Of a DNA stretch of 64,000 nt, positions 1 through 7,601 are shown in pieces. Position 1 is the stretch's first letter; every line of letters starts with the position of its first letter. This stretch comes from Ktedonospora formicarum (GTDB taxonomy: Bacteria > Chloroflexota > Ktedonobacteria > Ktedonobacterales > Ktedonobacteraceae): positions 248,001-312,000 of the forward strand of contig NZ_BNJF01000005.1 in the NCBI RefSeq assembly GCF_016587355.1, written 5' to 3'. The notes under the pieces are model-generated. The model did no database searches. It saw nothing but the letters and a program-made list of their open reading frames with translations, and was not told the DNA's origin. Both the position numbers and the translations under genes were made by a program.

Positions 1-113
1 CCGCCACCGCGCATGACCTGCCCTGCCAGGAAACCAGCGATCAAGCCAACGACGATCCAGGCCAAAATGCCACCGGGATTAAGTGATGCTGCGATTACTG
101 TTGCGAATTCCAT
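1..113 (-). CDS. GlsB/YeaQ/YmgE-type small membrane protein (5' part only)
   Basis: The reverse strand from base 113 reads MEFATVIAASLNPGGILAWI and continues with VVGLIAGFLAGQVMRGG to the window edge. A glycine-rich hydrophobic helix of the form IVVGLIAGFLAGxxMRG is typical of the GlsB/YeaQ/YmgE (transglycosylase-associated) family, small stress-linked inner-membrane proteins of about 80-90 residues. Only 37 codons are inside the window. An AGGAG-like ribosome binding site lies just upstream of the ATG. The name is family-level; the molecular role of this family is poorly defined. Confidence 0.8.
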   Translation of the reverse strand, partial: MEFATVIAASLNPGGILAWIVVGLIAGFLAGQVMRGG

Positions 114-472
114 ATCTTTTCTCCTTCTATCTTTACTTATGTCTATCTTTCTATTTCGTAGTTACAATATGGACACGAACGCTCCCCCTTAGATGGTTTC
201 GCTCAAAACGGCTTTCCAAACCTCTTTAAGCCGATTTTTATCTATCTACTAAGCTTTCTTAGCTGTATTTTGTGGTACAGTAGAGTTATTGGGAATGGTA
301 TCAAGAGGTACGATCATGGTGTGCCATTGAGAAGGATCATGTTCGCATTAAGGCATTTTTAGTGTTGAAACTTAAGGCTTATACGAAAACCAAAGCCACC
401 TGATCGGCGGTTAGCGCTTCGCGCCCAGGTTTTCGCTTACTTAAAAGAGTTCGTCAGGAAGAAGGGGCTCTC
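114..472. other. Intergenic region between divergent genes
   Basis: This stretch separates the divergent GlsB-like and hydrolase genes and must hold both promoters. I could not pick out clear -35/-10 pairs. Its right part contains a copy of dispersed repeat family A at about 378-442. I see no coding sequence. Confidence 0.5.
378..442 (+). repeat. Dispersed inverted-repeat element, family A, locus 1
   Basis: The element begins CTTATACGAAAACC and ends GGTTTTCGCTTAC, so its ends are near-inverted repeats around a core with TTAGCGCTTCGCGCC. The same ends recur at 15743, 24608 (reverse orientation), 46893 and, with a different interior, 58445. It lies about 30 bases before the start of the hydrolase gene. 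It looks like a small non-autonomous MITE or REP-like element. Confidence 0.65.
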
Positions 473-1213
473 ATGTCATCTCAACTTGAAGTCACACGAA
501 AGCCTGAAGGGGGACGCCCGGTTCTACTTTGTGTGCCTGGCACCTATTGTTCTCCAGAGATATTTGACCTGTTTGATGTGGCGCTCTTACCAGACTTACA
601 AATCGTGCCAATATCCTGGATGACCTCTCCAGGTCCGTGGGATATACCCACGCTTGGGAGGCGAGTCGCGTCCCTCATACGTGAGCTGAATATCGGTCCG
701 GTCATGATTGCGGGACACTCTACGGGCGGGCCTATCGCGTTGGTCGCGGCTCTTACGGAACCGTCTCTAGTGGAAGGTTTGCTCCTGGTCGATACAGGAG
801 CCAACACGGAAGGGCATGGCGATATAACCAGCATCATCAAAGCTATTGAGGTCGGGACTGGACCCGAGTTTTTTGAGCGTCTCTTGCGCCGCAGTTTCTA
901 CTATCAGCCTGATCAAGCTCTCATTCAGCGCTTGAGCGGTTACGCGGACCGCGTACCACGTGAAGCAGCCCTGGAAGTGCTTAAAAGTCAGTCAAGCGTG
1001 GATCTGGCAGAGGATCTTCCAAAGCTAAATATGCCAGCGGTCGTCGTGCATGGTAAGCATGATCAGGCGCGAACACTCGCCCATGCTGAATTATTGGTAC
1101 ACCATCTACCCCACGCCGAATTGCGCCTGCTGGATTCAGGTCATACTCCGATGGTAGAGGTTCCAGAAGCGTACGTGGAAGCTGTGAGACGACTCTATGA
1201 CCTTACTCGCTAG
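473..1213 (+). CDS. Alpha/beta-fold hydrolase
   Basis: A 246-residue single-domain hydrolase. The nucleophile elbow GHSTGG places the serine at residue 83. An acidic residue follows in VVVHGKHD and the catalytic histidine in DSGHTPMVEVP near the C terminus, which completes the Ser-Asp-His triad. The N-terminal strand VLLCVPGTYCSPEIFD carries the oxyanion-hole region. There is no signal peptide, so it should be cytoplasmic. An AAGGGG-type ribosome binding site precedes the ATG. The substrate cannot be predicted; esterase or C-C hydrolase activity is possible. It is a single-gene unit that ends at a hairpin shared with the convergent epimerase gene. Confidence 0.88.
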   Translation: MSSQLEVTRKPEGGRPVLLCVPGTYCSPEIFDLFDVALLPDLQIVPISWMTSPGPWDIPTLGRRVASLIRELNIGPVMIAGHSTGGPIALVAALTEPSLVEGLLLVDTGANTEGHGDITSIIKAIEVGTGPEFFERLLRRSFYYQPDQALIQRLSGYADRVPREAALEVLKSQSSVDLAEDLPKLNMPAVVVHGKHDQARTLAHAELLVHHLPHAELRLLDSGHTPMVEVPEAYVEAVRRLYDLTR

Positions 1214-1217
1214 TTAT

Positions 1218-1252
1218 GAAGGGTCGCAAGCATGATGCCTGCGACCCTTCCT
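1218..1252. terminator. Bidirectional hairpin terminator
   Basis: GAAGGGTCGCA at 1218-1228 pairs perfectly with TGCGACCCTTC at 1240-1250 across an 11-base loop. It lies between the convergent hydrolase and epimerase genes and can serve both. Confidence 0.8.
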
Positions 1253-1254
1253 TG

Positions 1255-2253
1255 TCAGTGCTCATCACGAGCGAGTGTCCATTGGCGAAGTAGTTCAAGT
1301 TCATGATCAGGTGCGAGACCCGCGCGCAGAACATAATCTGATGGACGTCTCATATCCCAGGTCAGTGTGTCTTGAATAGTCTCTTTAAGAGGGCGAAAGC
1401 GCAGACCAGCGGCGATAGCTTTTCGACAGTCAACCCGCGAGAAGCCAACCATCTCGGAGGGCACCCAGAGCGGCATTTGCCTATAAGGTGCAACATCATG
1501 CCCCTGGAGGAAGGCTTCATCAACCCAGGTAAAACTCGCCACGTTGCCACTAACCTCGCGACATGCTTCAAGGAGTTGCCCTATGCTGAGAGTGTCTGTG
1601 GGTCCCTTGGCATTGTAGGTGCCGACCTGGCGTGATTCAACCATTGCTAGCGTCCAGGCGGCGAGATCACGCGCGTCAATAAACTGAACTGGGCGCTCAG
1701 GATTGTCTGGCGCGAGTATCTGTCCACCTTTGGTGACGCGATGGGGCCAGTAGGTAAAGCGATCCGTGGGGTCATAAGGTCCCACAATCAGACCGGGACG
1801 GATGACTAGCACGCGCCCTGGCATGGCTTCAGCGGCGAGGCGTTCAGCGAGAGCTTTGCGTCCACCATAGGTCGCCATATTGCTCGCGTCGGCATCTAGA
1901 TCATCGAAGGGGATAACTGGCGAGGACTCATCGATGTGCGCGACTGTGTAATCTGCATAGACGGATGTGGTGGAGATAAAGGTATAGTGTTCGCAGTATT
2001 CAGCAAGCAAGTGTGCACTTTCAGACACGTGACGCGGCACCTGCCCATTAGAATCGATAACCGCGTCCCATGCGCGTCCATTTAGCTCGCGGAGGCCATT
2101 GGCCCGGTTGCCATGTATCTGCTCTACCTGCGGAAAAAGTTCGGGATCAGTCTGTCCTCGATTGAAGAGTGTAATTGTGTGTCCTCGTTCAAGCGCGGTC
2201 TCTACGAGATGGCGACCTAGAAAGCCCGTGCCGCCAAGAATAAGTAATTTCAT
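1255..2253 (-). CDS. NAD-dependent epimerase/dehydratase family protein (extended SDR)
   Basis: A 332-residue extended short-chain dehydrogenase. The Rossmann nucleotide motif GGTGFLGRH is at residues 7-15, and acidic and basic residues follow beta-2 (LFNRGQ). The active-site serines are in the STTSVYADY stretch, with a YGGRK version of the YxxxK motif near residue 129. The C-terminal half (WTLAMVESRQVGTYNAKGP) fits the substrate lobe of nucleotide-sugar epimerase-like and reductase-like members. The substrate cannot be read from the sequence. A short AGGA ribosome binding site precedes the ATG. It is a single-gene unit. Confidence 0.88.
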   Translation of the reverse strand: MKLLILGGTGFLGRHLVETALERGHTITLFNRGQTDPELFPQVEQIHGNRANGLRELNGRAWDAVIDSNGQVPRHVSESAHLLAEYCEHYTFISTTSVYADYTVAHIDESSPVIPFDDLDADASNMATYGGRKALAERLAAEAMPGRVLVIRPGLIVGPYDPTDRFTYWPHRVTKGGQILAPDNPERPVQFIDARDLAAWTLAMVESRQVGTYNAKGPTDTLSIGQLLEACREVSGNVASFTWVDEAFLQGHDVAPYRQMPLWVPSEMVGFSRVDCRKAIAAGLRFRPLKETIQDTLTWDMRRPSDYVLRAGLAPDHELELLRQWTLARDEH

Positions 2254-2321
2254 ATATCCTGCTTTCCTGATACTATCTTTATTTCACTATCCCTTCTCTG
2301 GTCAGAGATAGCCAGCGTTCA

Positions 2322-2360
2322 AGTATATGTAGGTGCTGAGCTTTGCCAGCGCAAAAGCTT
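2322..2360 (-). repeat. Degenerate copy of dispersed repeat family B
   Basis: On the reverse strand this reads AAGCTTTTGCGCTGGCAAAG followed by CTCAGCACCTACATATACT. It resembles the hairpin plus CTACATATG pattern at 43908, 46708, 54211 and 63547. It is more diverged than those copies, so assignment is tentative. Confidence 0.4.
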
Positions 2361-2414
2361 ATATAAATGATACCCCTCATGTCCATTATCAGTGAAGAGA
2401 AGTGGTATGCCATC

Positions 2415-2453
2415 AGCATAGGTCGAACGAGTGCCTATGCTATTAGCATAGGC
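2415..2453. promoter_or_regulatory. Operator-like palindrome upstream of the receiver protein
   Basis: GCCTATGCT at 2433-2441 and AGCATAGGC at 2445-2453 form a perfect 9-bp inverted repeat with a 3-base spacer. An extra half site AGCATAGG lies at 2415-2422. The array sits 55-95 bases before the receiver-zinc ribbon gene and has no T tract, so it looks more like a protein-binding site than a terminator. The binding protein is unknown. Confidence 0.55.
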
Positions 2454-2507
2454 GAGAGTAATGCTTGTGTTTACTGAGCGCAATTGAAGGAATAGGCGAA
2501 GGATAAT

Positions 2508-3092
2508 ATGTTCATGCTGAATAAGAATAATAGGCTCGCTCCCCGCGTACTTGTCGTTGAGCCTCAGTGGGACATTGCGATGTTTCTGGAATTCTTGCTA
2601 GTGAATGCTGATTATGAAGTCGAAATCTGCAAATCTGGCGAGGATGGTCTAAGGAGTGTAGAGCGCGCGCAGCCTGACCTGATTATCCTTGAGCCCACTC
2701 TGCCTGATCTGGATGAGTGGGCCTTCTGTCAGCGCTTAAGACCCCAGGATAGCGCGAGAAGGCTCTACCTCCTGATCTTGACCTGGAAGGATGATACAGA
2801 AGCAAAGCGACAAGCTCATAGGGCAGGCGCGGACGCCTTTATGACCAAGCCGTTTGCGATCAATGAGCTTATGGAGCAGGTTCGTATACTGGTGCCAAAT
2901 CCGGCAAATAGGATCAATCGAGGAACTTCTTACACGTATAACAGGCCATCCAATGGCCCGAACTTTTTGAGGTCTTCCCCTCCTCGTCCTCCGCAACACT
3001 TACCCAGCACATATCCCTGCCCCTATTGCGGTAGCGAACTGCGGGTAGAGGATAACTACTGTCTCAATTGTGGGCAGCGCATCTACTCATAG
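2508..3092 (+). CDS. Receiver-like domain with Glu at the phosphorylation site and C-terminal zinc ribbon
   Basis: A 194-residue protein. Residues 13-129 follow the CheY fold (RVLVVEPQWD, PDLIILEPTLPDLDEW, LLILTW, GADAFMTKPF). The switch residues T92 and K114 are kept. The usual phospho-acceptor Asp of the PDLIILD motif is Glu62, and the acidic pair at the first strand is reduced to one Glu. Residues 130-168 form a Pro/Arg/Ser-rich linker, and residues 169-190 are a zinc ribbon (CPYCG ... CLNCG, Cys 171, 174, 185, 188). A Glu at this site usually prevents phosphorylation or mimics it, so the protein may act constitutively or as a partner-binding module. The palindromic array upstream suggests regulated expression. 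Confidence 0.85.
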   Translation: MFMLNKNNRLAPRVLVVEPQWDIAMFLEFLLVNADYEVEICKSGEDGLRSVERAQPDLIILEPTLPDLDEWAFCQRLRPQDSARRLYLLILTWKDDTEAKRQAHRAGADAFMTKPFAINELMEQVRILVPNPANRINRGTSYTYNRPSNGPNFLRSSPPRPPQHLPSTYPCPYCGSELRVEDNYCLNCGQRIYS

Positions 3093-3185
3093 AATTCTGA
3101 GAAAAGCCTTGACATCGGTTCGCGCTGCTTCTGCCCTATGTGATAGAGTAAAGAAGATAATCATCTTGAGAAGGAGAGTATAAGT

Positions 3186-3674
3186 ATGTATCAACTGGCT
3201 CAGGTCAATATAGGGCGCATGCGAGCACCCTTGAGTGATCCCTTAATGGAAGGATTCGTGAATCAGCTTGAACCGATCAATGCCCTGGCTGATAACAGTC
3301 CTGGCTTTGTCTGGCGCTTGCAGTCATCGGAAGGCGATGCGACCTCGCTTCGTGTATATGAGGACGATATGATCCTCATCAATCTCTCCGTGTGGTCCTC
3401 GTTGCGAGAACTCTCCGACTTCATCTATGCCAGCGCGCACCGCGATGTCATGAAGCAGCGGCGGCAATGGTTTGAGCGCTTTGAGGGCGTCTATATCGCG
3501 CTCTGGTGGGTTCCAGAGGGGCATATTCCAACAGCAGAGGAAGCGAAGGAGCGTCTTGAGCACTTGCAAGAGCATGGCCCCACCTCCTATGCCTTCACCT
3601 ATAAGCAGCCCTTCGCGCCCGCCGATTCCCCCCAGGCTGCACCCGAACCTGTAACCGATGAGTGCATGGTCTAA
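3186..3674 (+). CDS. DUF3291 domain-containing protein
   Basis: A 162-residue protein that opens with MYQLAQVNIGRMRAPLSDP. It continues through GFVWRLQSSEGD, VWSSLRELSDFIYASAH and FEGVYIALWWVPEGHIPTAEEAKERL, the recognisable layout of DUF3291 (a dimeric alpha/beta-barrel-like fold related to monooxygenases). The C terminus is extended and proline-rich. The function of DUF3291 is unknown. A strong AAGGAG ribosome binding site precedes the start. The next gene begins 33 bases later on the same strand, so the pair may be co-transcribed. Confidence 0.85.
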   Translation: MYQLAQVNIGRMRAPLSDPLMEGFVNQLEPINALADNSPGFVWRLQSSEGDATSLRVYEDDMILINLSVWSSLRELSDFIYASAHRDVMKQRRQWFERFEGVYIALWWVPEGHIPTAEEAKERLEHLQEHGPTSYAFTYKQPFAPADSPQAAPEPVTDECMV

Positions 3675-3707
3675 GAGCCTCTATATTGGGAAAGAGGAGA
3701 TGTCACC

Positions 3708-4187
3708 TTGAGCGAGAGTATTATACGACAGGCGGAAGCCAGAGATATTTCCGGGATGCTCGAACTGGCGGCTCAGCGTCGCGAGGAGTACGCGCGTTAC
3801 CAGAGCGTCTTCTGGAAGCCAGCGGCGGATGCGCTTGAGAGACAGCGGCCCTGGTTCGCGAAACTGATAGAACGTGAGGATGTGGTAACCCTGGTGTATG
3901 AGCACGACGCGATAGTACAGGGCTTTGTGATCGCCTCGTTTGTGCCAGCACCCCCTGTCTATGATGTCCCTGGTCTGACATGTAATATCGACGATTTTTG
4001 CGTACAGGAGCATGAGGAATGGTTGCGCTCTGGACGGCAACTGCTGGATGCCGCGATGGAGGAAGCGCGAAAGCGCGGAGCGGCCCAGGTCGTCGTTGTT
4101 TGCGCGCACCTGGACCACCCCAAGCGCTCCATGCTCAGCGATGCCGGGCTAACCATAGCTTCCGAGTGGTATACCATTCCCCTTTAG
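3708..4187 (+). CDS. GNAT family N-acetyltransferase
   Basis: A 159-residue protein using TTG as start, supported by an AGAGGAG ribosome binding site 9 bases upstream. The N terminus (IIRQAEARDISGMLELA) is a typical GNAT beta1-alpha1. The middle (GFVIASFVPAP, NIDDFCVQEHEEWLRSGRQLLDAAMEEARKRG) covers the beta4-alpha3 region. The usual acetyl-CoA motif Q/RxxGxG/A is weak (EWLRSGRQLL), so cofactor binding could differ. It follows DUF3291 closely. The acceptor is unknown. Confidence 0.8.
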   Translation: MSESIIRQAEARDISGMLELAAQRREEYARYQSVFWKPAADALERQRPWFAKLIEREDVVTLVYEHDAIVQGFVIASFVPAPPVYDVPGLTCNIDDFCVQEHEEWLRSGRQLLDAAMEEARKRGAAQVVVVCAHLDHPKRSMLSDAGLTIASEWYTIPL

Positions 4188-4203
4188 CGCGAAGTGGACA
4201 CGC

Positions 4204-4665
4204 TCAGACCAGTATTTTGTGTAGGAAGACACGATGATACTGGTCTTCTATGTGTCTATCTGTTTCCTCAAAGCCAAGTGAGTGATAGAGCCGTAGATTT
4301 TCAGTCATGCGTTCATGAGTGTACAGGCGCATCTCATTAAGCTGAGATGAGCGCGTTTGCTCTTCAGCAAAGGCCATTAGCGCTTTCCCCAGCCCACGCC
4401 CCTGGTGGCGCGGGTCCACAGCGATGTTTTCAATAAACATGTGGGCATCACGAGGGAACATGACAAGGATACCATGTACCTTATCATGTTCCGTGAGCAC
4501 ATAGATAACCCCGCGTGCCAGCAGAGCGGCATAGTCGGCGGAGAGCGGTGCGGGTGAGACATTTAAGCGCTCAAGATAGACAGAGTAAGCCGAGCGAACA
4601 CAGGCAACGATTGCGGTCAAATCGTCTTCGCGTGCCGCACGTATGGTAATCTCAGAGTTACTCAT
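4204..4665 (-). CDS. GNAT family N-acetyltransferase
   Basis: A 153-residue GNAT enzyme. The start chosen is ATG-AGT (MSNSEITIRAAREDDL), with GGAGGT seven bases upstream; a longer in-frame ORF upstream has no GNAT-like sequence. The acetyl-CoA pyrophosphate-binding motif is clear (VDPRHQGRGLGKALM), and the C-terminal LRLYHSLGFEET is typical of the family. The gene is convergent to the other GNAT gene, with only 16 bases between them, and each seems an independent acquisition rather than a duplicate. Confidence 0.87.
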   Translation of the reverse strand: MSNSEITIRAAREDDLTAIVACVRSAYSVYLERLNVSPAPLSADYAALLARGVIYVLTEHDKVHGILVMFPRDAHMFIENIAVDPRHQGRGLGKALMAFAEEQTRSSQLNEMRLYTHERMTENLRLYHSLGFEETDRHIEDQYHRVFLHKILV

Positions 4666-4678
4666 GCATATTACCTCC

Positions 4679-4987
4679 ATGAAGGGGACAAGGCCCTTCC
4701 CAGGTTTACCAACTTTCGTGATGAATGAACTCGGTAGAAGGCTTGCGCCCACGCTTAAGTGAGCCAGTATACAAGGAGCCTGGTGGTGGTTCGCGCCCCC
4801 TGGTATCTGTATCGCGCTTCTGGCGGGTGGGTTGACCTTTATCAACATTGGCCTCGACGAAGTCGCTGATCCACGCCCGCGCAATGAAAAAATTCCTTTG
4901 CCACGCCAGCTTAGAGGGAAAGGGCGCTTGCCCAAGCAGGAACGACTTGATAATCAAAAATCTAATGAAATATGGTTTAAACATTAA
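4679..4987 (+). pseudogene. Remnant of an oligopeptide/dipeptide ABC transporter permease (DppC/OppC type)
   Basis: The plus frame ending at TAA 4985-4987 encodes ASIQGAWWWFAPPGICIALL then AGGLTFINIGLDEVADPRPR and a basic tail. An aromatic patch, PPG, a last hydrophobic segment and a D-E-x-x-D-P-R-x-R tail are the hallmark of the C-terminal end of peptide-ABC inner-membrane permeases. Upstream the frame holds a stop (TGA 4760-4762). Before it is a short ATG-initiated stretch ending RRLAPTLK, which may be earlier permease sequence. The 200 or so N-terminal residues and the other transporter subunits are absent, so this is a relic. It cannot function. Confidence 0.72.
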
Positions 4988-5074
4988 TTGATGCAATAAA
5001 AACCTGAGAATCTAAAACATCAATAGGCTTTTCCCTCTCGCTTGCCTGCTTCAAAGCAACCATTGTTCTTCTGG

Positions 5075-6391
5075 TCAGGGTTCATTGTTTTGGAGTGGTA
5101 ATGAAAAGATAAAATGATTGATGAAATCAGCCTCAGATCGTGCTGTCAGTGTGCCATTATGCGCCTGAGCAATGCATTGAGAGACCCATAATCCTAATCC
5201 TAATCCCTGTGAATGAGCCCCTTTGGTAAACAGTTGGAACAAGCATGAAAGCTGCTCTGGTGGTATCGGATTACCTTGATTGCTTATCATAAGTGTGGCC
5301 CAGGAACCGTCGATACGCTGCTCGTGGGTGAGAGTGAGCATAATTGGTGTATCTGGTTCGGCATAGGTAGTTGCGTTGGAAAGCAGATTCTCAATGACCT
5401 GGGCAAGTCGATCTCGATCCGCCATCAGAATGAGTTGCTCAGGTACCTGCGTCACAATATGATGCTCTGACGTTTCCCAGATGGGAGCCAGCTCTTCCAC
5501 AACTTTTACCAGATCAACTGATTGACGATGGAGCGTGAACATTCCTTGTTTGAGACGGGTGACATCCAGCAGATTGGACACTAATCGATTCAATCTTAAG
5601 ACGATCAGGTCCAGCGCTTGAAATTCGCGCATATAGATTTCCTTCTGATCACGGCTTGCTCGCCGTTTCAACATGTCAACCCGTATTTTCAGTGGGGTGA
5701 GATAGTTACGCAAATCATGTGCCATGATGGTCAAGATTTCTTCCGCCGCAACGTGTTTTGCCTGTTCCGTAGCATCCCTTGTATGTTGTTCTACCAGTTC
5801 CGCCCGATGCAGGACAATCCCTACCCATTGGGTGATGGCATCAAGGAAAGGCACATCATCGGGACTAAACCGATGAGGTACTCTGGACGAGACAAGAAGT
5901 ATGCCCCGTTTCTCGGAATTTACTATGAGGGGAATAATGATCTCCGACTTGATACCAAGAACATCTTTCACCCCTGGCAGCTCCTGAGGATCATGGTGAG
6001 CTTCTCCGGTCCAGTAGATTTGCCCTGTTTGATAGACTTCAGCCACTCGTCCTCCATTGGAGAGGAGCATGCGATCTAAGCCAACGGCTTTCTGTTTCTC
6101 GCCTATTGGGGTTGTACTTGTCCCATAAGCAATAAGACCCTTGAGGTCAGAATCATAGAGAAAGACATCCACTTTATCCGCATTTAATGCCTGCGTAATG
6201 AGTTCAGCGGTCTGCTGAAAGGTACTGGCTACATCTGTAGCCGGCAATTGAAGCAGATCTTGCAGGGTTGTAAGTAATTTATCGTTTTTGAGTAGTTCAG
6301 TTGGCATATGGGCTTTCCCCTTTCTTTGTCGCACATCAGGAGGGGTACATTGATATTGAACCTCCTGGAGCGTTTTTGGACGTTGAGTCAT
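5075..6391 (-). CDS. Soluble GAF-domain sensor histidine kinase
   Basis: A 438-residue kinase starting at MTQRPK, chosen because TAGGAGC lies 7 bases upstream; an internal ATG at MPTELL also has a plausible site. A GAF domain spans about residues 40-200 (VDVFLYDSDLKGLIAYG, EIIIPLIVNSEKRGILLVSS). The dimerisation/phosphoacceptor helix has MAHDLRNYLTPLKIRVDML with the conserved His. The HATPase has the N box (VIENLLSNATTYAE), an F-box-like LFQLFTKG and the G2 box QGLGLGLWVSQ. The G1 box is ISNQGNPIP rather than the usual DxGxG, so ATP binding may be atypical. No membrane segment is present. No response regulator is adjacent. Confidence 0.88.
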   Translation of the reverse strand: MTQRPKTLQEVQYQCTPPDVRQRKGKAHMPTELLKNDKLLTTLQDLLQLPATDVASTFQQTAELITQALNADKVDVFLYDSDLKGLIAYGTSTTPIGEKQKAVGLDRMLLSNGGRVAEVYQTGQIYWTGEAHHDPQELPGVKDVLGIKSEIIIPLIVNSEKRGILLVSSRVPHRFSPDDVPFLDAITQWVGIVLHRAELVEQHTRDATEQAKHVAAEEILTIMAHDLRNYLTPLKIRVDMLKRRASRDQKEIYMREFQALDLIVLRLNRLVSNLLDVTRLKQGMFTLHRQSVDLVKVVEELAPIWETSEHHIVTQVPEQLILMADRDRLAQVIENLLSNATTYAEPDTPIMLTLTHEQRIDGSWATLMISNQGNPIPPEQLSCLFQLFTKGAHSQGLGLGLWVSQCIAQAHNGTLTARSEADFINHFIFSLPLQNNEP

Positions 6392-6517
6392 AACATTTGC
6401 TCCTACTGATAAACAAAGAAGGTACAAGGGAAAACAAACGCGACCATAATTAAAGAACGCAAGCACTGGTACATACTATATATACTTCTCCAGGCAAACA
6501 CGTCCTAATTAGGAGGT

Positions 6518-6649
6518 TCAAATAAGCTTTTGTTTCTTGTCCTTGTTAACATGCCTGCCCTTAAATGAAATGACAGCGCAACCAAAGGCCCAAGGACGAC
6601 CAAGCGCCCCAGACATCAAGCGTGAAAAATGTGCAAATAAGGTATTCAT
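6518..6649 (-). pseudogene. N-terminal remnant of a low-affinity iron permease-like protein
   Basis: The reverse strand encodes MNTLFAHFSRLMSGALGRPW followed by AFGCAVISFKGRHVNKDKKQ and a stop after 43 residues. The first 27 residues line up with the N terminus of the intact protein at 8891 (SLFSRFARSMARVLGHPLAFGLA). The permease helices are missing, so this is a 5' fragment with a short out-of-family tail. A purine-rich stretch (GAGGAAGTG) lies at its start. It may still be transcribed but is unlikely to work as a permease. Confidence 0.6.
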
Positions 6650-6945
6650 AGTCATCACTTCCTCTTCCTCAACCTTACAGTATCGAAAATGTGCCTATTA
6701 GGGAACACGAATCTTACCCTTCTTGAAGATATACTATTTGTGCATGGGCTTTCCTGGGCAGGAAAGATGAAGAAAATAAGTCGTTATTACATCGTGAAAT
6801 ACTCACTATCCCATCGAGGTTAAACCCTTCTAATATACATAGAACTGAATCCCACCACGCTATGTTCACGTGATGAGACTTAGTGAGCATTCATGCAGAG
6901 TGTCTGCATATGTATCCAGTACTTTGGTGAGGAGGAAAGACAGCT
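6650..6945. other. Intergenic region upstream of the 6946 membrane protein
   Basis: This AT-rich stretch has no credible coding sequence. It presumably holds the promoters for the iron-permease remnant (leftward) and the membrane protein (rightward). I could not assign them. Confidence 0.4.
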
Positions 6946-7458
6946 ATGGCTACAAGCTCGACTGATACCAAATCCTTGATTGCCTCCCCTGTAGTTACAG
7001 GAGCCATTGCGGGCTGTCTCGCGACGATACCTATGAGCATTTTTATGCTGCTCGCACAACGATACTTACCTCATGAGCAACGCTATAGTCTGCCACCAGA
7101 AATCATTACCTATGATATCGCTCGTCGGGCCAATCTCCATTGGAAGCTTAGCAAGAGACAAACGGTGCTTGCGACCTTGGGTGCGCACTTAGGATATGGC
7201 GCAGCAGTCGGAATCCTCTATGCTCCTTTATGTCGGTTACTTCCAACAAAATCACCTCTGATTAAAGGCAGCATAGTTGGTCTGCTAGTGTGGATAGGAA
7301 GCTATATGGCACTTTTGCCTCTGTTACGTGTAGCTGAGTCGGCGTATCGGGAGCCGTTACATCGCAATGTTATGATGCTGGTTGCTCATCAGGTGTGGGG
7401 AGGGGCAACCGGGCTGATAGCGACCGGGTGGCGTCAGAATATACTACGCGTGAGTTGA
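6946..7458 (+). CDS. Uncharacterised membrane protein, about four helices
   Basis: A 170-residue hydrophobic protein with segments near residues 15-38 (VVTGAIAGCLATIPMSIFML), 76-95, 104-126 (GSIVGLLVWIGSYMALLPLL) and 142-162. Between helices 1 and 2 is a soluble stretch (LPPEIITYDIARRANLHWKL). The pattern resembles DUF1440/DUF6789-like small membrane proteins, but I would not assign a family. An AGGAGG ribosome binding site precedes the ATG. It converges on the catalase gene across a 62-bp palindrome. No function can be given. Confidence 0.8.
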   Translation: MATSSTDTKSLIASPVVTGAIAGCLATIPMSIFMLLAQRYLPHEQRYSLPPEIITYDIARRANLHWKLSKRQTVLATLGAHLGYGAAVGILYAPLCRLLPTKSPLIKGSIVGLLVWIGSYMALLPLLRVAESAYREPLHRNVMMLVAHQVWGGATGLIATGWRQNILRVS

Positions 7459-7502
7459 TTGCATTGAGATGCAATCTCCTGACTATGTGCCATTCTCACA
7501 AT

Positions 7503-7564
7503 ATACTCAAATAAGCGGAGCCCTGATCATATGCATATGATCAGGGCTCCGCTTATTTGAGTAT
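7503..7564. terminator. 62-bp perfect palindrome between convergent genes
   Basis: Each 31-base arm (7503-7533 and 7534-7564) is the exact reverse complement of the other, with no spacer. The arms contain ATAAGCGGAGCCCTGATCAT and its complement. It lies between the membrane protein and the catalase gene. As RNA it would form a very stable hairpin for terminating transcription from both sides. As DNA it could extrude a cruciform. Confidence 0.85.
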
Positions 7565-7601
7565 CCAAAAGTGCTCTTTCCGTAAGAGTTCCTAATGATT
7601 T

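Noticed and set aside
4706..4996. 96-codon reverse ORF and N-terminal part of the 4204-4935 frame
   Set aside because: They are opposite-strand shadows of the ABC permease remnant, which is the reading that shows homology.
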